DNA from: CAIQPV01 sp964480365
GTDB taxonomy: Bacteria; Pseudomonadota; Gammaproteobacteria; Burkholderiales; Gallionellaceae
Length of the DNA stretch: 64,000 nucleotides
Reading direction: 5' to 3'
Assembly (NCBI GenBank): GCA_964480365.1
Contig: CAYZPM010000004.1
Coordinates: forward strand, 75,778-139,777
The position numbers were made by a program, and so were the translations under genes. Of this stretch, positions 1 through 7,054 are shown piece after piece (position 1 is the first letter of the stretch; each line of letters begins with the position of its first letter). A model generated the notes under the pieces. It was not told where the DNA came from, did no database searches, and saw only the letters and a program-made list of their open reading frames with translations.

Positions 1-21
1 TTCGCACCAAGTTCCCTCGAA

Positions 22-1494
22 TCATTTTGGCTCAAGCTCTTTTAAACCCTCTCTTTTCTTTAGCTCCCGATCGAGAATGTTTGCGCCCACAGTGTACGCG
101 TAGGTACTACTAGGTATTAAATTGAAGTTAATGCCTTTATAGACAAGTTGTTTGGAAATAGTCTTCGTAGTAAAAAGTATTGGATTGGAACTGTTGATGT
201 TGTTATTTTGGAACTCTACGCAATTATCCAGTTCGGACATGTTTGAAATAGCGCGATCCGACCATTTTACTTCGACTATCCAGCTTGGTTTCTGGCTACT
301 TTGGTCAGCGTAAACTATATCAACCTCTCCTGCCCCCCATCGTGCGTAATAGAGATTGCCAATAGATGGACTATGTAGCCATTGGCTGTAAATAGCAGTT
401 TCTACCAAATGTCCAATTGCAACACTATCTTCCTCAATATGCCCAAATAGCGCAGATCGCATCGAGGGATTTGTGAGATAAACCTTGAATGAGGTTGCAC
501 GCTTGAAATGCTTTGCATTTTGGTCAATGCGGTTGACACGACGGATTAGAAAAGCGGCTTCAAGATATTCTAGGTAGCGTTTAATAGTATTTTTTGCCAC
601 TCCAGCGGATACCGACAGCCCTTCCAAAGTGATTTCATTCCCAGAATTATAGGCAAGTGTTGTAAAAAGCCTATTTAGCTCTTGAACATCACTAATTCCA
701 TACAGGCTTGGCAAATCGCGAAGGAGAACCTTGTCGATAATGTCGCTCTTAATATAACGACCAGGATCCTCTTGAATCACCTTGGACATGACCGCTTCTG
801 GGTAGCCACCAAAGTTTAAATAATTGCAGAATTCTTTGTTTAATTCGGTTATATTCCTAGCAATGTATTTAGTTTTGCTGCCACTTGTTGAGGAAACTGC
901 GACTTTCTCAATGAGTTCATTTTCTCGATTAATGAACTTTAAATATTCTGCGAATGTTAATGGTGGCAGAATGAAATCTGTGAATCGACCTGCTCCCGAT
1001 TCTTGGCTTTTCAATTTCAATGCGGCAGCAGCGGAGCCTGTAACAATGAAATTGTATTCTGGATACGAATCAACTAAGGACTTGAGATGAATTTCCCAAT
1101 TTCGCAAATACTGCACTTCATCGAAAAAAATGTAGAGATGTTTTTCTCGATCATGCCCAAATTTCCCTTGAAACATTCCCAATAATTTCTCTAAAGCGAT
1201 ACCGCTATAAAGGGGAGTTTCCAGAGATATGTAGAATATTGACTGCCCAGAAACACCAGCATCCAAGAGCGCCTGAATTGCATGAAAAACCATGACAGTC
1301 TTTCCAACTCGTCGAGGCCCCATAACAACAATGGCTCGATTAACAGAACGGTCTTGAATTAAAGTAAGGAAAGGTTTGAAGTAAAGACGACGAGGAAGAT
1401 TGGCAAAGCGTTTCTCAATTCCGCTTCCAAGTACCCACCAGGGGTTATCAAATTCAAAGCGTTTAAGAACTTCAGCAGCTGAAATGGTAAGCAT
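22..1494 (-). CDS. AAA+ ATPase with DUF4143-type C-terminal domain
   Basis: A 490-aa protein of the AAA_14/DUF4143 family. It has a Walker A motif GPRRVGKT (residues 59-66), a Walker B stretch ending FFDEVQYL near residue 130, and VTGSAAAAL as the sensor strand. The C-terminal third contains EVDIVY followed by WIVEVKWS, the acidic/EVK pattern of a PD-(D/E)XK-like nuclease fold. Members are common in accessory DNA and their cellular job is mostly unknown; some are proposed to act in defence or DNA processing. The gene is clearly AT-richer than ettA next door, which suggests transfer. Two palindromes lie in its upstream region (1526-1547, 1566-1593). The family call is firm; the function is not known. 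Confidence 0.8.
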   Translation of the reverse strand: MLTISAAEVLKRFEFDNPWWVLGSGIEKRFANLPRRLYFKPFLTLIQDRSVNRAIVVMGPRRVGKTVMVFHAIQALLDAGVSGQSIFYISLETPLYSGIALEKLLGMFQGKFGHDREKHLYIFFDEVQYLRNWEIHLKSLVDSYPEYNFIVTGSAAAALKLKSQESGAGRFTDFILPPLTFAEYLKFINRENELIEKVAVSSTSGSKTKYIARNITELNKEFCNYLNFGGYPEAVMSKVIQEDPGRYIKSDIIDKVLLRDLPSLYGISDVQELNRLFTTLAYNSGNEITLEGLSVSAGVAKNTIKRYLEYLEAAFLIRRVNRIDQNAKHFKRATSFKVYLTNPSMRSALFGHIEEDSVAIGHLVETAIYSQWLHSPSIGNLYYARWGAGEVDIVYADQSSQKPSWIVEVKWSDRAISNMSELDNCVEFQNNNINSSNPILFTTKTISKQLVYKGINFNLIPSSTYAYTVGANILDRELKKREGLKELEPK

Positions 1495-1525
1495 AATTCA
1501 CCTTACGGAACATACAGATACAATC

Positions 1526-1547
1526 TAAGATCAATCGAATGATCTTA
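1526..1547. promoter_or_regulatory. Palindrome TAAGATCA-N6-TGATCTTA upstream of the AAA+ ATPase
   Basis: Perfect 8-bp arms separated by 6 nt, about 30 bp upstream of the ATPase start. The AAGATCA half-site recurs in a second palindrome centred 43 bp away. It looks like one of a pair of operator sites; the binding protein is unknown. Confidence 0.45.
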
Positions 1548-1565
1548 AATAATAGCGCAATTTAA

Positions 1566-1593
1566 AAATAAGATCAACAAGCTGATCTTATTT
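1566..1593. terminator. Perfect 11-bp palindrome, possible terminator of ettA and/or operator
   Basis: AAATAAGATCA, a 6-nt loop, then TGATCTTATTT. It lies about 80 nt downstream of the ettA stop on the minus strand, so the hairpin with its run of T could end ettA transcription. The core AAGATCA-N6-TGATCTT is the same as in the palindrome at 1526-1547, which argues for a protein-binding role instead or as well. Confidence 0.45.
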
Positions 1594-1671
1594 CTCATCA
1601 AGTCCCATTGCTTAGTGTGTTATTAAACCGTCTCGATAAATACTGATAAATGCTTTCGAGGTTGCTATACA

Positions 1672-3336
1672 TCAACGACTAATCGGCTTATACCGAATCC
1701 GCTTCGGTTTCGCGCCCTCTTCACCCAGACGTTTCCTCTTGTCCGCTTCGTATTCCTGATAGTTGCCGTCAAAGAACGTCCACTTGGAATCACCTTCCGC
1801 CGCGAGGATGTGGGTGGCGATACGGTCGAGGAACCAGCGATCGTGGGAGATGACCATCACACAACCGGCGAATTCGAGCAGCGCGTCTTCCAGCGCGCGC
1901 AGGGTTTCCACGTCGAGGTCGTTGGAGGGTTCGTCGAGCAGCAACACATTGCCGCCGGAGATCAGCGTCTGCGCCAGATGCAAGCGTCCGCGCTCGCCGC
2001 CGGAGAGCTGACCGACGAGCTTGGCCTGATCGCCGCCCTTGAAGTTGAAGCGGCCAATGTAGGCACGCGCCGGGGTTTCGTATTTGCCCACGGTGAGGAT
2101 GTCGTTGCCGCCGGAGATGGCGTCGAACACGGTTTTGTCGCTTTCCAGCGAGTCGCGCGCCTGATCCACGTGCGCGATCTTGACGGTCTTGCCGATCATG
2201 ACTTCGCCGCTGTCCGGTTGTTCCTTGCCGGTGATCATGCGGAACATAGTGGACTTACCCGCGCCATTCGGGCCGATGATGCCGACGATGGCGCCGGGCG
2301 GCACCTTGAAGCTGAAGTTGTCGATCAGCAGACGGTCGCCATAGGCCTTGCTCACGTTATTGAATTCGATGACTTCGTTGCCCAGACGCTCGCCGACCGG
2401 AATGAAAATTTCCTGCGTTTCGTTGCGTGCCTGGTGTTCCTGCGAATTGAGTTCTTCGAAGCGGGCGATACGCGCCTTGGATTTCGCCTGGCGTCCTTTC
2501 GGATTTTGCCGCACCCATTCCAGTTCCTGCTTCATCGACTTGGCGTGCGCGTCGAGCTGTTTCTGCTCGGTTTCCAGGCGCGCCCCCTTCTGCTCCAGCC
2601 AGCTCGAATAGTTGCCCTTCCACGGGATGCCGTGTCCGCGATCCAGTTCGAGTATCCATTCGGCGGCATTGTCGAGGAAGTAGCGGTCATGGGTAACGGC
2701 CACCACGGTGCCGGGGAAGCGCACGAGGAATTGCTCCAGCCATTCCACCGATTCGGCATCGAGGTGGTTGGTCGGTTCGTCCAGCAGCAGCATGTCGGGC
2801 TTTTCCAGCAGCAGCTTGCACAGCGCCACGCGGCGCTTTTCACCGCCGGAAAGATTCTTGACCAGCGCATCCCATTCCGGCAGGCGCAACGCGTCGGCGG
2901 CGATTTCCATCTGGTGTTCGGCATCGCTACCGGAAGCGGCGATGATGGCTTCGAGGCGCGCCTGCTCGGCGGCGAGCGCATCGAAATCGGCATTCTCTTC
3001 AGCGTAGGCGGCATACACCTCGTCCAGTTTCTTCTGCGCCTGCATCACTTCACCCAGGCCTTGTTCCACTTCCTGACGTACCGTGTACTCGGGGTTCAGT
3101 TGCGGCTCCTGCGGCAGGTAGCCGATCTGGATGTTCGGCAGATGCTGCACTTCGCCGTCGTATTCCTTGTCCACGCCCGCCATGATGCGCAGCACGGTGG
3201 ATTTACCGGAGCCGTTCAAACCGAGCAGGCCGATCTTGGCGCCGGGGAAAAAGCTCAGCGAAATATCCTTGATGATTTGACGTTTGGGGGGAACGATCTT
3301 GCTCACTTTGAGCATTGACATTACATATTGGGCCAT
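1672..3336 (-). CDS. ettA: Energy-dependent translational throttle protein EttA (ABC-F ATPase)
   Basis: A 554-aa ABC-F protein, the usual length of EttA (about 555). Two ATP-binding cassettes are visible: Walker A GLNGSGKST near residue 40 and GPNGAGKST in the second half, signature motifs LSGGEKRRVALC and LSGGERGRLHLA, and Walker B LLLDEPTNHLD and LLLDEPSNDLD. The linker between the cassettes is charged and helical, as expected for the arm that contacts the ribosome E site. EttA is a soluble protein that gates translation initiation according to ATP/ADP. It has no membrane segments. It stands alone on this strand, and a large inverted repeat lies between it and pgm. Confidence 0.95.
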   Translation of the reverse strand: MAQYVMSMLKVSKIVPPKRQIIKDISLSFFPGAKIGLLGLNGSGKSTVLRIMAGVDKEYDGEVQHLPNIQIGYLPQEPQLNPEYTVRQEVEQGLGEVMQAQKKLDEVYAAYAEENADFDALAAEQARLEAIIAASGSDAEHQMEIAADALRLPEWDALVKNLSGGEKRRVALCKLLLEKPDMLLLDEPTNHLDAESVEWLEQFLVRFPGTVVAVTHDRYFLDNAAEWILELDRGHGIPWKGNYSSWLEQKGARLETEQKQLDAHAKSMKQELEWVRQNPKGRQAKSKARIARFEELNSQEHQARNETQEIFIPVGERLGNEVIEFNNVSKAYGDRLLIDNFSFKVPPGAIVGIIGPNGAGKSTMFRMITGKEQPDSGEVMIGKTVKIAHVDQARDSLESDKTVFDAISGGNDILTVGKYETPARAYIGRFNFKGGDQAKLVGQLSGGERGRLHLAQTLISGGNVLLLDEPSNDLDVETLRALEDALLEFAGCVMVISHDRWFLDRIATHILAAEGDSKWTFFDGNYQEYEADKRKRLGEEGAKPKRIRYKPISR

Positions 3337-3388
3337 GGCTGTCAGTCTGGAGTTGAAAGATGCGCGATTCTAACCTATTACCCGACAA

Positions 3389-3468
3389 GTAGGATGGGTG
3401 GAGCGTAGCGATACCCATCGCGCTACAATAGCTAATTGATGGGTATCGCTACGCTCCATCCATCCTAC
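3389..3468. repeat. Intergenic inverted repeat with 31-nt arms
   Basis: The left arm begins GTAGGATGGGTGGAGCG (3389-3419). Its reverse complement is at 3438-3468 with one mismatch in 31, and the loop is 18 nt. It sits between the divergent ettA and pgm genes. A related arm occurs at 9762-9898, where it is interrupted by another hairpin. It is probably a dispersed repeat of the REP/MITE kind; it contains no ORF. Confidence 0.75.
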
Positions 3469-3530
3469 AAAATCCCGCCGCAGTGATATGATGCGCCCAG
3501 AAAAACAAACTAATCAGCGAGGGCGTTTCT

Positions 3531-5159
3531 ATGGATATCCGTACCATCACCACTCAGCCATTCCAGGATCAGAAGCCCGGCACTTCCGGGCTGCGCAAAA
3601 AAGTCCCGGTATTCCAGCAGCCGCACTATCTGGAAAATTTCGTACAGAGCATCTTTGACAGCATCGACGCGCCGAAGGGCGCAACGCTGGCGCTGGGCGG
3701 TGACGGGCGCTATTACAACCGCGCGGCAATCCAGATCATCCTGAAGATGGCGGCGGCCAACGGCTTCGGCAAGGTGCTAGTGGGGCGCGGCGGCATTCTT
3801 TCCACCCCGGCAGCGTCGTGCGTGATCCGCAAATACCAGACTTTCGGCGGCATCATCCTTTCCGCCAGCCATAACCCCGGCGGGCCGGACGGCGACTTTG
3901 GCATCAAATACAACAGCGGCAACGGCGGCCCCGCTACCGAGACCGTCACCGAGGCGATTTTCGCCAAAAGCAAAACTATCAGCGCATACCGCATCCTCGA
4001 TGCCGCCGACGTGGCGTTGGATGCGCCCGGCACTTTTGCGCTGGGTGCCATGCAGGTCGAAGTGTTCGACCCGGTGAGCGACTACGCCGAACTGATGGAA
4101 TCGCTGTTTGATTTTGCGGCAATCCGTAACTTACTAACGTGTTTTCGCATCAAGTTCGATGCCATGCACGCGGTGAACGGGCCTTACGCGAAAGAAATTC
4201 TGGAGCACCGCTTGGGCGCGCCCGCAGGCAGCGTGATGAACTTCGTGCCGCTGGAAGATTTCGGTGGCGGCCACCCCGATCCCAATTTGACTTACGCGCA
4301 TGAGCTGGTGGAGATCATGTACGGCGACAATGCGCCGGACTTCGGTGCGGCCTCGGACGGCGACGGCGACCGCAACATGATTCTGGGCAAGCATTTCTTC
4401 GTCACTCCTTCCGACAGCCTCGCCCTGCTCGCCGCCAACGCCACCTTGGCGCCGGGCTACAAGCAGGGTCTGGCGGGCATTGCACGCTCGATGCCGACGA
4501 GCGCGGCGGCGGATCGCGTGGCGCAGGCGTTGAATATTCCCTGCTACGAAACACCCACCGGCTGGAAGTTTTTCGGCAACCTGATGGATGCGGGCAAGGT
4601 CACGCTGTGCGGCGAAGAAAGCTTCGGCACCGGTTCTAACCATGTACGCGAGAAGGATGGCCTTTGGGCAGTATTGTTCTGGCTCAACATTCTCGCAGCG
4701 CGCGGACAATCGGTTGAAAGCATCGTACTGGAACATTGGGCGAAGTATGGCCGCAACTTCTATTCGCGCTACGACTATGAGGGACTGCCCACGGAAGCGG
4801 CGCAAGGCGTGATGCAACATTTAAAGAATAATTTCGCCATGCTGAATGGCGCGCAATTCGGCAAGTACACCGTGAATCTTTGCGACGACTTCAGCTACAC
4901 CGACCCGGTGGATGGCAGCGTGAGCAAAAACCAGGGCGTGCGCATCATTTTCACCGATGGTTCGCGCATTATCTTCCGCCTCTCCGGCACCGGCACAGAA
5001 GGCGCAACGCTGCGCGTGTATCTGGAAGCCTATGAGGCCGATACTTCGCGCCACCACCTTGATGCACAAGTGGCGCTGGCGGAACTGATCCAGATAGCCT
5101 TGCAGATTTCTGAACTCAAACAACGTACCGGGCGCGAGCAGCCCACGGTGATTACCTAA
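3531..5159 (+). CDS. pgm: Phosphoglucomutase (alpha-D-glucose-1,6-bisphosphate type)
   Basis: A 542-aa alpha-D-phosphohexomutase that interconverts glucose 1-phosphate and glucose 6-phosphate for glycogen, nucleotide-sugar and envelope synthesis. Hallmarks are in order: the phosphoserine loop LSASHNPGG near residue 115, the metal loop SDGDGDRN near residue 280, the sugar-binding GEESFGTGS near residue 365, and the phosphate-binding RLSGTGTEG in the last domain. The length matches bacterial and eukaryotic PGM1-type enzymes. It is a cytoplasmic protein. It is a single gene here, followed by almost 490 nt without a gene before the citrate-lyase cluster. Confidence 0.95.
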   Translation: MDIRTITTQPFQDQKPGTSGLRKKVPVFQQPHYLENFVQSIFDSIDAPKGATLALGGDGRYYNRAAIQIILKMAAANGFGKVLVGRGGILSTPAASCVIRKYQTFGGIILSASHNPGGPDGDFGIKYNSGNGGPATETVTEAIFAKSKTISAYRILDAADVALDAPGTFALGAMQVEVFDPVSDYAELMESLFDFAAIRNLLTCFRIKFDAMHAVNGPYAKEILEHRLGAPAGSVMNFVPLEDFGGGHPDPNLTYAHELVEIMYGDNAPDFGAASDGDGDRNMILGKHFFVTPSDSLALLAANATLAPGYKQGLAGIARSMPTSAAADRVAQALNIPCYETPTGWKFFGNLMDAGKVTLCGEESFGTGSNHVREKDGLWAVLFWLNILAARGQSVESIVLEHWAKYGRNFYSRYDYEGLPTEAAQGVMQHLKNNFAMLNGAQFGKYTVNLCDDFSYTDPVDGSVSKNQGVRIIFTDGSRIIFRLSGTGTEGATLRVYLEAYEADTSRHHLDAQVALAELIQIALQISELKQRTGREQPTVIT

Positions 5160-5648
5160 GGTGGACGAGCCGGAACCCAAAAATAACTGATGGATAGGTT
5201 GATTTTAAGCGATGTTACAGGGTATTTCACTGCATAAAACAACAAATGCAAAGATGCGGATTCTATATTTTCGCTTCCCTCTTTATTGCCCCTCTTGTCA
5301 ATATTGCAAACTTCTTTATAATCCATTGCTGATTAATAAAAACGAGTAGTGGAGCCGACAGGTTCCATTACACAAAACATCAGCCTGCCACGATGTGGCA
5401 AAGGAACTGAGTACGGGGAGTCAGCGTAAATAGGGAGCATACCCGCAGGGGCGGGCATTGCCTCTTTCGCCGCTAATCGCCAGCGCAGCAGCACAACGTG
5501 CCGACTTCAAGAACATCGCCATGCCCAGCCTGCTGGACAGTGAGTTGCCTGACTTTGCCTCGCAGAGGTTCTGGCAACCGGAGGGGGTTGCATCCGCCAT
5601 GCGCGGCTGCAAACAACCAGAATTTGATAACGAAAGGGTAAGTGAATT
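5160..5648 (+). other. Gene-free stretch with promoter and long leader of the citrate-lyase cluster
   Basis: I find no convincing gene in these 489 nt. A sigma70-like promoter at 5295-5322 would give a leader of about 315 nt before the start at 5649. The leader contains GC-rich self-complementary patches between 5350 and 5445 (for example GGAGCC/GGTTCC around 5351-5367 and GCCTGCCAC/GTGGCAAAGG around 5383-5404). A 64-codon reading frame at 5458-5652 ends in an ATGA overlap with the next start, but its sequence shows no family resemblance. Confidence 0.5.
5295..5322 (+). promoter_or_regulatory. Sigma70-type promoter upstream of the citrate-lyase cluster
   Basis: TTGTCA at 5295-5300 and a perfect TATAAT at 5317-5322, with 16 nt between them, in an AT-rich segment. 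It points toward the ATP-citrate-lyase-like operon. The start site is inferred near 5330. Confidence 0.55.
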
Positions 5649-6929
5649 ATGAATGTAAGCGGAATGCTCCACGGAGCCGGGCTGCTCAAAATCGTTGACT
5701 TTCCGGCCTCCGAGATACTTGGGCCGGAAGCAAGCGAACACGAGATCCACAGCATGATCGAACGTTGCGGCTCGGTCTTCGTCAAGCCTATATTTAAAGG
5801 CGGCATAGGCAAGAAGGGCAAATCCGGACTGATCGGGCGCGCTAAAGACTTGAAGTCGGCGCTGGCCGAAAAAGAGCGCCTGTACTTTGCCGAATATAAA
5901 GTTGGCGAGGTTACGTACAAGTCGCGTGGGGTCACTTTCGAGGGCGCCGTTCCTGCCCAATATGAAATTTACTTCTCTATCACTGATTCGACTCGCTACC
6001 GCGCGCCAGTCATGACGCTCACCCATCACGGTGGCATGGACATCGAAGAATTGGATAAGACCCAGATCATCGAAGTCCCGTTCGATCCGCTGACCGGACT
6101 CAAGTCCTTCGTCATTTCCAATGCACTGTCCGACCTGGGCGCGCCGCGCGAGATCGTATCACCGTTGGTGCAACACCTGCCCAAGCTATGGGATTTGTTC
6201 CATCATTACGGCATGTCCACGCTGGAACTCAATCCAATTCGCATGATGGAGACCAAGTCCGGTTCGCTAGTTCCGGTGGCCTGTGACTTCAAGTGCGGCT
6301 TTGATCGCGACGATCCGCGCGTGGGCCGCTTGAACCTGCCCGTTGATCTCTTTGTAACCGAGGCTAACGACTTTGAGCAGGAGATCAACGAACTGCGCAC
6401 CTACCAAGGACAGAGCGACGTTTACGTGATCAACGAAAAGGGCACCATCCTGGCCCCCACCTTTGGCGGCGGCGCGAATTCGCTGGTTACCGAGGTGCTG
6501 GGCAACGATGCCATCATCTCCTCCGATTTCGGCGGCAATCCGCCTTATGAGAAAATGTACGAGGTGATGCGTATCAGCCTCAAATATTATCTCAAACAAT
6601 CGAATGTGCTGTTCATCATCGGCGGCAAGGCCAACAACACCGACATCTTCGTCACGTTCCGGGCGATGGCCGATGCGTTGCGCGATTATTTCAGCGAACG
6701 CGGCCCGACTCCGCTGTATGTGGTGATCGGTCGCGGTGGTCCCAATGTGATACGCGGCATGGGCGTGTTCAAGGATGTGCTCGACTCGTTGCGGATACCT
6801 TACCGTATCTTCGGTTTCGACTCCGCGATGACTGACGTGGTGAATTACGCTCAGGAGGCGAATCGCTGGATGAAAAGCGGCGGTCGGGCTGAAGTGGCTA
6901 AACTGCTGGGGTTGCCAGCCGACGCTTGA
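5649..6929 (+). CDS. ATP-citrate-lyase-type ATP-grasp/citrate-binding subunit
   Basis: A 426-aa subunit with an N-terminal ATP-grasp region and a C-terminal domain resembling the citrate-binding domain of ATP-citrate lyase rather than plain succinyl-CoA synthetase beta. Segments such as IIGGKANNTDIFVTFRAM and GRGGPNVIRGM line up with IIGGSIANFTNVAATFKG and RRGGPNYQEGL of human ACLY (my recollection of that sequence). The expected role is binding ATP and citrate to form citryl-phosphate/citryl-CoA with the partner at 7055, giving acetyl-CoA and oxaloacetate. The gene heads a block with aconitase, IDH and MDH. The start follows a purine-rich GAAAGG site. The family is clear; that the enzyme cleaves citrate in vivo is inferred. 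Confidence 0.75.
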   Translation: MNVSGMLHGAGLLKIVDFPASEILGPEASEHEIHSMIERCGSVFVKPIFKGGIGKKGKSGLIGRAKDLKSALAEKERLYFAEYKVGEVTYKSRGVTFEGAVPAQYEIYFSITDSTRYRAPVMTLTHHGGMDIEELDKTQIIEVPFDPLTGLKSFVISNALSDLGAPREIVSPLVQHLPKLWDLFHHYGMSTLELNPIRMMETKSGSLVPVACDFKCGFDRDDPRVGRLNLPVDLFVTEANDFEQEINELRTYQGQSDVYVINEKGTILAPTFGGGANSLVTEVLGNDAIISSDFGGNPPYEKMYEVMRISLKYYLKQSNVLFIIGGKANNTDIFVTFRAMADALRDYFSERGPTPLYVVIGRGGPNVIRGMGVFKDVLDSLRIPYRIFGFDSAMTDVVNYAQEANRWMKSGGRAEVAKLLGLPADA

Positions 6930-6930
6930 G

Positions 6931-7013
6931 CGTAGGGTGGGCATGTCTTTTGTGCCCACACGTCTACCCATTTAATACCGTCAGCGTGGGCGCAAAATCG
7001 TGCCCACCCTACG
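6931..7013. repeat. Inverted repeat between the two citrate-lyase-like genes
   Basis: The outer arms CGTAGGGTGGGCA (6931-6943) and TGCCCACCCTACG (7001-7013) are perfect complements, with further imperfect GTGGGC/GCCCAC pairs inside. The same GGGTGGGCAC/GTGCCCACCC motif recurs after hppA at 51285-51310. It lies inside a presumed operon, so it may modulate expression of the distal gene or protect mRNA. Confidence 0.6.
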
Positions 7014-7054
7014 AAAATAAATATTTAAGCAATGAATAGTAAAGGTGATATGCA

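Noticed and set aside
1810..3318. A 502-codon open frame on the plus strand opposite ettA
   Set aside because: It mirrors the GC-rich ettA codons, is full of His/Val/Gly runs and shows no protein family; ettA explains the DNA.
5350..5445. A known riboswitch class in the citrate-lyase leader
   Set aside because: I could not match the conserved core of any class I know; reported only as an unexplained leader.
5458..5652. A 64-codon frame ending in ATGA on the citrate-lyase start
   Set aside because: Possible leader peptide, but composition and lack of similarity do not support a gene; kept only as a note in the leader entry.
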